Part shown: in pieces, positions 6,672 to 13,903 of the stretch
Position numbering within the stretch: position 1 is the first letter of the stretch
Layout of the letters: each line of letters begins with the position of its first letter
From: an uncultured Streptococcus sp.
GTDB taxonomy: Bacteria; Bacillota; Bacilli; Lactobacillales; Streptococcaceae
DNA: 16,197 nt
Reading direction: 5' to 3'
Assembly (NCBI RefSeq): GCF_938036805.1
Contig: NZ_CALHWC010000010.1
Location: 1-16,197 of the forward strand
Translations under genes and position numbers: made by a program
Notes under the pieces: generated by a model
Told to the model about the DNA's origin: nothing
Seen by the model: the letters and a program-made list of their open reading frames with translations, nothing else
Databases searched by the model: none

Positions 6672-8153
6672 ATGTCTAACTGGGACACTAAATTTTTGAA
6701 AAAAGGTTTTACCTTTGATGACGTATTGCTTATTCCAGCTGAAAGTCACGTGTTGCCAAATGATGCTGATTTAAGTACAAAACTTGCTGAGAATTTAAAA
6801 TTAAATATCCCAATTATTACTGCGGCTATGGATACAGTTACCGAAAGTCAAATGGCGATTGCTATTGCCCGAGCCGGCGGTTTAGGTGTCATCCACAAAA
6901 ATATGTCTATTGCGCAGCAGGCTGATGAGGTTCGTAAGGTAAAACGTTCTGAAAATGGTGTCATTATTGATCCATTCTTCCTGACTCCTAATCATACAAT
7001 TGCTGAAGCGGATGAATTGATGGGACGCTACCGCATCAGTGGGGTACCAGTGGTTGAAACGATGGAAAATCGTAAATTGGTTGGTATCTTAACCAACCGC
7101 GATTTGCGCTTTATTTCAGATTACAATCAACCAATTTCTAATCACATGACTAGTGAAAATCTTGTTACAGCCCCAGTCGGAACTGATCTAACAACGGCTG
7201 AAAGAATCTTGCAAGAACACCGAATTGAAAAACTACCTTTAGTAGATGAAAACGGTCGCCTCTCTGGTCTTATCACCATTAAAGATATTGAAAAAGTCAT
7301 TGAGTTTCCAAATGCAGCCAAGGATGAATTTGGTCGTCTACTAGTTGCGGGGGCCGTTGGTGTAACTTCAGATACTTTTGAGCGTGCAGAAGCCCTCTTC
7401 GAAGCGGGAGCAGATGCCATTGTTATTGATACAGCACACGGTCATTCTGCTGGCGTTCTACGTAAAATTGCTGAAATTCGTGCACACTTTCCAGACCGCA
7501 CCTTGATTGCGGGTAATATCGCAACTGCTGAAGGGGCACGCGCTCTTTATGAAGCAGGTGTTGATGTGGTTAAGGTCGGAATCGGACCAGGTTCTATCTG
7601 TACAACTCGTGTCATTGCCGGTGTCGGTGTACCACAAGTCACAGCAATCTACGATGCAGCTGCAGTTGCGCGTGAGTATGGAAAGACCATCATTGCTGAT
7701 GGAGGAATCAAGTACTCAGGTGATATCGTCAAGGCTCTTGCTGCAGGTGGAAATGCAGTTATGCTTGGATCCATGTTTGCTGGAACAGACGAAGCGCCAG
7801 GTGAAACTGAAATCTTCCAAGGACGTAAATTTAAAACTTACCGCGGAATGGGCTCTATCGCAGCTATGAAGAAAGGTTCCAGTGATCGCTACTTCCAAGG
7901 TTCTGTCAATGAAGCTAATAAGCTAGTTCCAGAAGGAATTGAAGGGCGTGTAGCTTATAAAGGAGCGGCTGCAGATATCGTCTTCCAAATGTTGGGCGGG
8001 ATCCGTTCTGGTATGGGATATGTCGGTGCAGCTAACCTACAAGAACTTCATGAAAATGCTCAATTTATTGAGATGAGTGGTGCTGGTTTGAAAGAAAGTC
8101 ACCCTCACGATGTACAAATCACAAATGAAGCTCCAAACTACTCTGTCCAATAA
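6672..8153 (+). CDS. guaB: Inosine-5'-monophosphate dehydrogenase
   Basis: IMPDH oxidises IMP to XMP with NAD+, the committed step of GMP synthesis, in the cytoplasm. The 493-residue protein has the usual order: an N-terminal (beta/alpha)8 barrel part, two tandem CBS domains (Bateman module) at roughly 95-210, and the rest of the barrel. The active-site loop GPGSICTTR places the catalytic cysteine at residue 310. The IMP-binding DGGIKYSGD segment and the RGMGSIAAM flap region follow. Length and motifs are complete, with no sign of truncation. The ATG at 6672 has an AGAGG site about nine bases upstream. It is transcribed alone from a near-consensus promoter and ends in a strong bidirectional terminator shared with the convergent recF. 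Confidence 0.98.
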   Translation: MSNWDTKFLKKGFTFDDVLLIPAESHVLPNDADLSTKLAENLKLNIPIITAAMDTVTESQMAIAIARAGGLGVIHKNMSIAQQADEVRKVKRSENGVIIDPFFLTPNHTIAEADELMGRYRISGVPVVETMENRKLVGILTNRDLRFISDYNQPISNHMTSENLVTAPVGTDLTTAERILQEHRIEKLPLVDENGRLSGLITIKDIEKVIEFPNAAKDEFGRLLVAGAVGVTSDTFERAEALFEAGADAIVIDTAHGHSAGVLRKIAEIRAHFPDRTLIAGNIATAEGARALYEAGVDVVKVGIGPGSICTTRVIAGVGVPQVTAIYDAAAVAREYGKTIIADGGIKYSGDIVKALAAGGNAVMLGSMFAGTDEAPGETEIFQGRKFKTYRGMGSIAAMKKGSSDRYFQGSVNEANKLVPEGIEGRVAYKGAAADIVFQMLGGIRSGMGYVGAANLQELHENAQFIEMSGAGLKESHPHDVQITNEAPNYSVQ

Positions 8154-8164
8154 AATTATAAATA

Positions 8165-8200
8165 AAAACAACCTTGTCAACTCCTTGACAAGGTTGTTTT
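8165..8200. terminator. Bidirectional intrinsic terminator between guaB and recF
   Basis: A perfect 16-bp inverted repeat (8165-8180 with 8185-8200) surrounds a CTCC loop. Each arm ends in A or T runs, so the RNA hairpin is followed by U-rich sequence in both directions: TTTT on plus, and TTTTTATTTAT on minus. It sits 12 bp after the guaB stop and about 38 bp after the recF stop, and serves both convergent transcripts. Confidence 0.9.
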
Positions 8201-8237
8201 CTAGTTTACAAAGTTGTAAATTAAATTTACAATTATT

Positions 8238-9353
8238 TTACTTGTTTGTAAAACCAAGGTTCTCTTCTTTCTTAATTACGCCTTGACTTATCTGAAAAAT
8301 ATTAATATCGTCTGGTAGATTTTGTAGGTGATCAAGGCTGGTTGTTGTAATGAATGTCTGAATGTTTTGAGAGATGGTTTCTAGCAATTTTAATTGACGC
8401 ATATTGTCAAGTTCACTCATTACATCGTCAAGCAATAATATTGGAGTATCTTTTGTAAGATTCTCGATGAGTTTAATTTCAGCTAACTTGAGAGATAGGA
8501 CAAGGCTACGATGTTGGCCTTGGCTACCAAATCCAGCATCCATATTATTGATAAAAAAGTTGATATCGTCTCGGTGAGGTCCGACACCTGTATTCTTTTT
8601 GAAAAGATCGCGTCTACGGCTTTCTGATAAGGCTGCTCGAAAAGAAGCTTCCAATTCTTCGAGACACGAAAACGGAACAGAGGATACATACTTGATTGTC
8701 AACTTCTCTTTTCCTTGAGAAATATCGCCATGACTTTCCTGAGCAAAATCTTCTAGCTTTTCAATAAAGTCTAGGCGATGTTGCATAACACGACAACCAA
8801 AATCAATCAGTTGCTCATCTAAAACAGAGAGAAAGGTTTCATCGATCTTATCATTGGCCTTAAGATAAGCATTTCTTTGCTTGAGCACATGATTATAGCT
8901 AGATAAGTCAGCAAGGTAGATGGGCTTGATTTGCCCAAGCTCAATATCAATAAATTTTCGGCGCAAAGCAGGGGCGCCTTTAATGAGCTGTAAATCTTCT
9001 GGAGCAAACAAGACAACGTTGACAACCCCTATATAATCTGATAATTTCCCTTGTTTTAAATGATTTATTTTGGTGATTCTCCCCTTCGGTGTCAACTCAA
9101 TGTCAAGTGGGATTTTACCCGCTGTTTTTTCAATAATTCCTGAAATTTGCAGATTTTTTTCTTGGAAATGAATCAAATCCTTATCAGTTCTGGTCCGGTG
9201 ACTGCGAGTAAGAGCTAAAAAATAGATGGCTTCAAGAATATTGGTTTTCCCCTGTGCGTTTTGTCCCAGAAAGATATTAAGGCCAGGATCAAAATCAACC
9301 TCTGCAGACTGGTAATTACGAAAATGTTTAATTTTCAGCGTTTTTAACCACAT
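8238..9353 (-). CDS. recF: DNA replication/repair protein RecF
   Basis: RecF is an SMC-like ATPase that acts with RecO and RecR to load RecA on gapped DNA and help stalled forks. The 371-residue product opens with the family-typical MWLKTLKIKHFRNY and has Walker A GQNAQGKT at 30-37. The signature GSQGQHRSLVLSLKLAE and Walker B ILLLDDVMSELD lie in the C-terminal third. It is a few residues longer than I expect for a streptococcal RecF, at the C-terminus. It starts only three bases after the yaaA stop codon and its ribosome-binding bases (AGGA) lie inside the end of yaaA, so the two are probably translationally coupled. In Bacillus the same pair sits between dnaN and gyrB. Here it is detached from dnaA-dnaN, as is usual in streptococci. 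Confidence 0.97.
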   Translation of the reverse strand: MWLKTLKIKHFRNYQSAEVDFDPGLNIFLGQNAQGKTNILEAIYFLALTRSHRTRTDKDLIHFQEKNLQISGIIEKTAGKIPLDIELTPKGRITKINHLKQGKLSDYIGVVNVVLFAPEDLQLIKGAPALRRKFIDIELGQIKPIYLADLSSYNHVLKQRNAYLKANDKIDETFLSVLDEQLIDFGCRVMQHRLDFIEKLEDFAQESHGDISQGKEKLTIKYVSSVPFSCLEELEASFRAALSESRRRDLFKKNTGVGPHRDDINFFINNMDAGFGSQGQHRSLVLSLKLAEIKLIENLTKDTPILLLDDVMSELDNMRQLKLLETISQNIQTFITTTSLDHLQNLPDDINIFQISQGVIKKEENLGFTNK

Positions 9354-9356
9354 GGC

Positions 9357-9746
9357 TTAGGTTCCTGGAAAGCGAACAGGACCTTTTTTATTTTTCTGCT
9401 CGGGCTTTCTTTTCTTCTGTTCTTTTTTTGCTGGTTGAGATTTTTTCAAGTCCTTATTCATGGCTTTAACTAAGTCTGCCACTCTTTTTTTCTCTGCTTG
9501 CTCCTCTTGGTGTTCAAGGATTTCCTCCTGACTTGGAGCAAGGAGGATGATCTCCAGCTCTTGGTCTGGGAGAGAAATGATATCTCCAATTCTAAGTTTT
9601 TTCCCTCGTCTATTTTCTAGTTCGCCGTTAAAAAAGACCTGATTATCTGCTAAAAAGGACTTGATTGCTCCTCCACTTTGAATAATGCCGACTTCTTTTA
9701 AGAGAGCCTGTAGAGTAATGTATTCGTCAAATAATTTATATTCCAT
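9357..9746 (-). CDS. yaaA: S4-domain RNA-binding protein YaaA (recF-linked)
   Basis: The product is 129 residues. An S4 RNA-binding fold covers about residues 8-60 (LQALLKEVGIIQSGGAIKSF and NGELENRRGKKLRIGD), the form seen in the small YaaA/RlbA-like proteins encoded before recF in many Firmicutes. The Bacillus protein is only about 70 residues. Here a strongly charged tail follows, Glu-rich at about 72-88 and then Lys-rich to the end, probably disordered and RNA-binding. The function is poorly understood; ribosome association has been suggested for relatives. The ATG at 9746 has a good GAGGTG site. It is transcribed with recF from an extended -10 promoter close upstream. Confidence 0.88.
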   Translation of the reverse strand: MEYKLFDEYITLQALLKEVGIIQSGGAIKSFLADNQVFFNGELENRRGKKLRIGDIISLPDQELEIILLAPSQEEILEHQEEQAEKKRVADLVKAMNKDLKKSQPAKKEQKKRKPEQKNKKGPVRFPGT

Positions 9747-9766
9747 ATTTCACCTCAATCCTTGTC

Positions 9767-9775
9767 ATTATATCA
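9767..9775 (-). promoter_or_regulatory. Extended -10 promoter of yaaA-recF
   Basis: On the minus strand, TGATATAAT (9775-9767) is a perfect -10 with TGn extension, identical in sequence to the trpS element. The region 17 bp upstream (AACAGT) is not a good -35. The start would lie near 9760, leaving a leader of about 14 bases before the yaaA ATG. Confidence 0.55.
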
Positions 9776-9894
9776 TAATTTAAGCAGAAACTGTTCCGTG
9801 GTAGTCTCATTCAAGGACAAGTTTTACTAGAAAAACAGAAAACGCTTTAATCACTAAAATTGCCGATCCTTACAAAGCATTAAATAGCATTTCG

Positions 9895-9903
9895 TGTTAT
9901 AAT
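9895..9903 (+). promoter_or_regulatory. Extended -10 promoter of the yfmF-yfmH operon
   Basis: TGTTATAAT is a TATAAT with TGn extension, 33 bp before the yfmF start. There is no convincing -35 at 16-18 bp. It is divergent from the yaaA promoter, with about 120 bp between the two -10 elements. Confidence 0.5.
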
Positions 9904-9935
9904 AGAAGTCTATATTATTCGGTATGAGGAGCGCA

Positions 9936-11183
9936 ATGGAAATCATAAAAGGAGTACATCTTCACTTCATTCAGTCAGAAAAATTTAAAACCAATAAAAT
10001 TAAAGTGCGATTTTCAGCTCCTATGTCTGAAAAAACAATAGCTGGGCGGGTTCTTACGGCCAGTATGCTGGAGACTTCAAATGCTCTTTATCCAACATCG
10101 CAAGCCTTTCGAGAAAAATTAGCGAATTTATACGGTGCTAATTACTCGACAAGCCTTTCACGACGGGGATTAGTGCATTATCTAGATATCAATCTTTCTT
10201 TCGTGCGGGATCAATTCTTGAGCCGAAAAAATATGTTGGCAGATGAAATACTAGATTTTTTGAAGGCTAGTCTCTTTTTTCCTCTGTCAAATGGACAGGC
10301 TTTTGATACCAAAACCTTTGAAATTGAAAAGAGAAATGTTTTAACAGACTTGGAAGCTGAAATTGAGAATCATTTCTACCATGCTCACAGAGAGTTAAAT
10401 AATTTATTTTACGATTTACCAGAAATGCGGATTCCACGCGTGGCAACAATCGAGCTAGTAGAAAAAGAAACAGCTGAAACTAGTTTTGCTGCTTTTCAGC
10501 AAATGCTAAATCAGGATCAAATCGATTTTTTCTTCATCGGTGATTTCAATGAAATTGCTGTCCGTGAGAAAATCCAAAAATTCCATTTTTCTGAACGAGA
10601 GCAACCTTTACAGCTTAGCTACCAACAAAACTATTCAAATATAACCAAAGAAAAGCTGGAGCAGCGAGATGTGCATCAGTCTATTGTTGAACTGGCCTAC
10701 CATTTTTCTAGTCAATATGGAGATAGAGGCCATCTGCCCCTGATTGTTTTGAACGGCTTATTGGGAGGATTTGCTCATTCCAAACTCTTTGTCAATGTTC
10801 GGGAAAAAGAGAGCCTAGCCTACACTATTTCTAGTAGTTTTGATATTTTTTCTGGTTTGATGCGAATCTATGCTGGAATTGACCAAGCAAATCGGACAAA
10901 GACCATCGCTTTAATCAACCGCCAAATTCTAGATTTGAAGCGGGGACATTTCACAGATGAAGAACTTGAGCAAACCAAGAACATGCTGAAAAATTCAATA
11001 CTTCTGGCTCAGGATCGACAAAACACCTTGATTGAGCGTGCATACATGTCCTCTGTTCTAGGGAAAAAATTTCTATCACTAGAGGCTTGGCTGAAAGCAT
11101 TAGAAAATGTCAGCAAAGCTGATCTTATAGAGGCAGCCCAGCAGTTAAAATTACAGGCGATTTACTTTATGGAAGGGAAATAA
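9936..11183 (+). CDS. yfmF: M16-family peptidase-like protein YfmF (catalytically inactive partner)
   Basis: This 415-residue protein belongs to the M16 (pitrilysin/MPP-like) family. It lacks the HxxEH zinc motif: the corresponding N-terminal region (about 40-75) reads through FREKLANLYGANYST with no such residues. The C-terminal half keeps the conserved VREKESLAYTISS segment, the Arg/Tyr substrate-binding motif of M16 domains. It is followed immediately by an active-type M16 gene, so the two probably form a heterodimer in which this subunit helps bind substrate, as in mitochondrial processing peptidase. Genome pipelines name such pairs YfmF/YfmH and link them to EF-P modification in Bacillus; that link is not shown here. 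I start it at 9936 because GAGGAG lies about six bases before that ATG, while the ATG at 9924 has no such site. Confidence 0.85.
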   Translation: MEIIKGVHLHFIQSEKFKTNKIKVRFSAPMSEKTIAGRVLTASMLETSNALYPTSQAFREKLANLYGANYSTSLSRRGLVHYLDINLSFVRDQFLSRKNMLADEILDFLKASLFFPLSNGQAFDTKTFEIEKRNVLTDLEAEIENHFYHAHRELNNLFYDLPEMRIPRVATIELVEKETAETSFAAFQQMLNQDQIDFFFIGDFNEIAVREKIQKFHFSEREQPLQLSYQQNYSNITKEKLEQRDVHQSIVELAYHFSSQYGDRGHLPLIVLNGLLGGFAHSKLFVNVREKESLAYTISSSFDIFSGLMRIYAGIDQANRTKTIALINRQILDLKRGHFTDEELEQTKNMLKNSILLAQDRQNTLIERAYMSSVLGKKFLSLEAWLKALENVSKADLIEAAQQLKLQAIYFMEGK

Positions 11184-12478
11184 TGCAGAATCCAGGTCTA
11201 GAAAAAATCAATTATATAGCCGTGGGAGAAAGCATCTATCGGGCAGTGCTAGCAAATGGATTGCAGGTTTACCTACTCCCTAAAAATGATTTTAATGAAA
11301 CCTACGGCATCATCTCAACACATTTTGGCTCTGTTGATACTAAGGTTGTTTCACGTGAAACAAAGCAAGTTTCTCATTATCCAGCAGGGATTGCGCATTT
11401 TTTGGAGCACAAATTATTCGAGCGTGAAAACGGCGAGGATTTGCTGCAGGAATTTACCAAGTTTGGCGCAGAAAGTAATGCCTTTACAAGCTTTACACGG
11501 ACCAGCTATCTGTTTTCTACGACAAACTGTGTAACAGAAAATCTGAAGATGTTGCAGGAACTCGTTTCCCAAGCTAATTTTTCAGAAGCATCTGTTCAGC
11601 GTGAGCAAGGAATTATCCAGCAAGAAATCGAAATGTACCAAGACGATCCAGATTATCGGCTCTTCTTTGGTGCTTTGAGCAATCTCTACCCTCAAACTCC
11701 ACTAGCAGAAGATATCGCCGGAACGACAGAGTCCATCATGGATATTACTGTGGAAGATCTGACAGAGAACTTCGAGCTTTTCTACCGTCCGTCCAATATG
11801 ACCTTATTTGTCATTGGAAATTTCGACTTGGAGTCCACTTTTGAAGACATTGTCCAAACACAAGAGACCTTATCGCCTCAATTATTAACTTCAGTAATTG
11901 AAAAAGAGCCTATCATCTTACAACCTGTGCTTCCAACCGCTACTAGTCGGATGGAAGTTGCTAGTCCTAAGTTGGCGATTGGTATTCGTGGGAAAGATGC
12001 GATACAGGATACGGAGCTTTATCGCTATAAAATTGCCCTGAAATTGCTTTTTGCCATGATGTTTGGTTGGACTTCCAAGCGTTTCCAGAACCTATATGAA
12101 AATGGAAAGATTGACAATTCGCTCACTCTTGAAGTAGAGGTGGAAAAGGATTTCCACTTTGTCATCCTAACCATGGACACGCAGGAACCAGTGGGAATTT
12201 CTCATCAATTCCGCTCAGCCATTCGGAAGTTTGCTCAGGATCCAGATGTCACAGAAACACATCTAGACACGATTAAAAGTGAAATGTTTGGAGATCTTCT
12301 GCATGGTTTGAATTCTCTTGAGTACATGGCAACCCAGTATGAACCGCATTTAAAAGGTGAAAATCTTTTTGATTTGCCTAAGATTTTACAGGATATCACT
12401 TTAAATGACGTCTTAAAAGTCGGACGTCTCTTTATCGACCAGTGTGATATGACAGATTTTACTATTTTTCCAAAATAG
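11183..12478 (+). CDS. yfmH: M16-family zinc metallopeptidase YfmH (active-type subunit)
   Basis: This 431-residue protein has an intact inverted zinc motif HFLEH (H72, E75, H76), followed about 70 residues later by E141 and E148 (EQGIIQQE), one of which should be the third metal ligand. The M16 fold continues with the DDPDYRLFFGAL and TVEDLTENFELFYRPSNMTLFVIGNF segments. It should be a cytoplasmic zinc peptidase working with the preceding inactive homologue. The substrate is unknown. The start codon overlaps the yfmF stop (TAATG), with AAGGGA in the last yfmF codons as ribosome-binding site, so translation is coupled. A parS site lies within codons 55-60. In Bacillus a short-chain reductase gene (ymfI) follows the equivalent pair; here rodZ follows directly. 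Confidence 0.9.
   Translation: MQNPGLEKINYIAVGESIYRAVLANGLQVYLLPKNDFNETYGIISTHFGSVDTKVVSRETKQVSHYPAGIAHFLEHKLFERENGEDLLQEFTKFGAESNAFTSFTRTSYLFSTTNCVTENLKMLQELVSQANFSEASVQREQGIIQQEIEMYQDDPDYRLFFGALSNLYPQTPLAEDIAGTTESIMDITVEDLTENFELFYRPSNMTLFVIGNFDLESTFEDIVQTQETLSPQLLTSVIEKEPIILQPVLPTATSRMEVASPKLAIGIRGKDAIQDTELYRYKIALKLLFAMMFGWTSKRFQNLYENGKIDNSLTLEVEVEKDFHFVILTMDTQEPVGISHQFRSAIRKFAQDPDVTETHLDTIKSEMFGDLLHGLNSLEYMATQYEPHLKGENLFDLPKILQDITLNDVLKVGRLFIDQCDMTDFTIFPK
11346..11363. promoter_or_regulatory. parS: parS, ParB (Spo0J) binding site inside yfmH
   Basis: TTGTTTCACGTGAAACAA is a perfect 18-bp palindrome that contains the full 16-bp consensus TGTTTCACGTGAAACA (11347-11362). ParB binds it and spreads, and recruits SMC/condensin to the origin region. 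In this frame it encodes VVSRET. Such sites cluster around oriC in Firmicutes, so it marks this segment as origin-proximal. Confidence 0.93.
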
Positions 12479-12500
12479 TTCCAAGTTTATTTCAAAATTT

Positions 12501-12509
12501 TGTTAGAAT
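12501..12509 (+). promoter_or_regulatory. Possible extended -10 promoter upstream of rodZ
   Basis: TGTTAGAAT has a TGn extension and a near-consensus -10 (TAGAAT), 27 bp before the rodZ start. No good -35 is visible at 16-18 bp. No terminator separates yfmH from rodZ (58 bp gap), so rodZ may be transcribed both from here and by read-through. Confidence 0.35.
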
Positions 12510-12536
12510 AATGTCTAAGAGAAAAGGACTATCCCT

Positions 12537-13352
12537 ATGAGAAAAAAAACGATAGGAGAGGTACTCAGACTTGCTCGAGTAAATCAAAAACTTACTTTAG
12601 CAGATGCAGCCAAAAAAACAGATATAAAAACTGACTACCTAAAGGCTCTTGAAAACAATCAATACGAAAAATTTCCGAATGCCTTTTACGTCCGTAGCCT
12701 GCTACGAAAATATGCTTGGGCTCTGGATTTAGACGAGCAGATTCTATTGGAGGCATACGACACAGATAATACTGTCGTTTATGACGAAATTGAATTAGCT
12801 GAAAACGAAGAATTTCGAAGCAGAAAATATAAAAATCGTTCCTTTTCACTTCCGCTCTTTTATTTCCTAGTAGTTGCCCTGTCTATCATTATTTTTGTCA
12901 CCTATTATGTTTGGCAATATGCAAATACAACTACTCCGCAGTTTACCAGCTCCGATAGTTACAGTCTCGTCTCTGGCTCAAGTCTCGAAGAACGTTCAAC
13001 TCCACCTGATACCTCCACTACAGACTCTAGCTCAACAAAAGAAAAGCTGGAAGTCACTGGAGAAGGAAACTATTTAACTGCAAAATATCGCGGCGAGTCG
13101 CAAACTACTCAGTTAACAATCTCAGCGAACAACACCCAAAGCTGGATTAGTGTGACAAATACGGACTTGGCAGCAGGTATAACCCTTACTCCAACCCAAT
13201 CAAGCCAAACAGTGACACTCTCTCCCAATACAATTTATACAATAACTCTAGGAGTCGTAAAAGGCGTCACTGTCACTGTCGGCAGTCAAAAAATAGACCT
13301 ATCTACCTTGACCAGCGACAGTGTTATAATTACCCTTACAATTGAATCATAA
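12537..13352 (+). CDS. rodZ: RodZ-like membrane morphogenesis factor with N-terminal helix-turn-helix
   Basis: RodZ links the elongation machinery to the membrane and helps set cell shape. The 271-residue protein has a cytoplasmic HTH_25-type domain (about 5-75; TLADAAKKTDIKTDYLKALENNQYEKFP), a single membrane helix at about 105-126 and a Ser/Thr-rich extracellular linker at about 132-168. A C-terminal beta-rich DUF4115-like domain covers about 172-271. In streptococci, which lack MreB filaments in the usual sense, RodZ works with MreC/MreD and peripheral wall synthesis. The ATG at 12537 has AAGGA about nine bases upstream. It sits between the M16 pair and pgsA, the same neighbourhood as the Bacillus homologue ymfM. 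The acidic segment at about 82-93 precedes a basic stretch next to the membrane, which fits cytoplasmic-in topology. Confidence 0.88.
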   Translation: MRKKTIGEVLRLARVNQKLTLADAAKKTDIKTDYLKALENNQYEKFPNAFYVRSLLRKYAWALDLDEQILLEAYDTDNTVVYDEIELAENEEFRSRKYKNRSFSLPLFYFLVVALSIIIFVTYYVWQYANTTTPQFTSSDSYSLVSGSSLEERSTPPDTSTTDSSSTKEKLEVTGEGNYLTAKYRGESQTTQLTISANNTQSWISVTNTDLAAGITLTPTQSSQTVTLSPNTIYTITLGVVKGVTVTVGSQKIDLSTLTSDSVIITLTIES

Positions 13353-13362
13353 AGGAAGAATG

Positions 13363-13902
13363 ATGAAAAAAGAGAATATCCCCAACGCTTTAACCCTTGC
13401 CAGAATTGCCTTAATTCCAATCTTTATTTTGATTTTGACTTTTGGGCATTCGCCAGCCATGCATATCCTAGCTGGAATCATTTTCGCCCTTGCCAGCATC
13501 ACAGACTACCTGGATGGCTATCTGGCGCGCAAGTGGCAGGTCGTGACCAATTTTGGGAAATTTGCCGATCCTATGGCCGATAAACTGCTGGTTATGTCCG
13601 CTTTTATCATGCTGATTGAAATGAAAATGGCTCCTGCTTGGGTAGTAGCTATCATCATTTGCCGAGAGCTGGCCGTCACTGGTTTGAGACTTCTCCTAGT
13701 CGAAACTGGCGGAACAGTTCTAGCGGCCGCTATGCCAGGCAAGATCAAGACTTTCACGCAGATGTTTGCCATCCTCTTTCTTTTGCTCCATTGGACGTTA
13801 CTCGGTCAGATTCTCCTTTACATAGCCCTGATTTTCACTATTTATTCTGGATATGATTATTTCAAGGGCAGTGCCTATCTCTTTAAAGATACATTTAAAT
13901 AA
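13363..13902 (+). CDS. pgsA: CDP-diacylglycerol-glycerol-3-phosphate 3-phosphatidyltransferase
   Basis: PgsA makes phosphatidylglycerol phosphate from CDP-diacylglycerol and glycerol-3-phosphate, the committed step to phosphatidylglycerol and cardiolipin, in the membrane. The 179-residue protein has a complete CDP-alcohol phosphotransferase motif: D48, D51-G52, A55-R56, G65, D69, D73, with the exact family spacing. About five to six hydrophobic helices surround it. I start it at the second ATG of a Met-Met pair (13363): GGA at 13354-13356 gives normal spacing, and the product then begins MKKENIPN, as in related streptococci. The longest frame uses a TTG at 13342 inside rodZ and is less likely. 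The start follows the rodZ stop by ten bases and the stop is one base before ecfA1. PgsA is a known site of daptomycin-resistance mutations in other Gram-positives. Confidence 0.96.
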   Translation: MKKENIPNALTLARIALIPIFILILTFGHSPAMHILAGIIFALASITDYLDGYLARKWQVVTNFGKFADPMADKLLVMSAFIMLIEMKMAPAWVVAIIICRELAVTGLRLLLVETGGTVLAAAMPGKIKTFTQMFAILFLLLHWTLLGQILLYIALIFTIYSGYDYFKGSAYLFKDTFK

Positions 13903-13903
13903 T

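Noticed and set aside
8215..8231. Match to the GlnR/TnrA box TGTNA-N7-TNACA (a similar one at 133-149)
   Set aside because: It lies between convergent genes, just past the terminator and before the recF stop, with no promoter nearby. A low-information AT-rich palindrome is expected by chance here.
9836..9850. Weak cre-like (CcpA) sequence in the yaaA/yfmF divergent region
   Set aside because: It has about three mismatches to the consensus, including conserved outer positions. It is too weak to support.
9924..9935. Upstream ATG for yfmF
   Set aside because: The GAGGAG ribosome-binding site lies downstream of it and fits the ATG at 9936.
13342..13362. TTG start, or first ATG, for pgsA
   Set aside because: The TTG lies inside rodZ without a ribosome-binding site. 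The ATG at 13360 is too close to GGA; 13363 gives normal spacing and the expected MKKE start.
13853..13903. Upstream ATG for ecfA1
   Set aside because: It would add 17 residues translated from the other frame of pgsA that have no place in the EcfA family.
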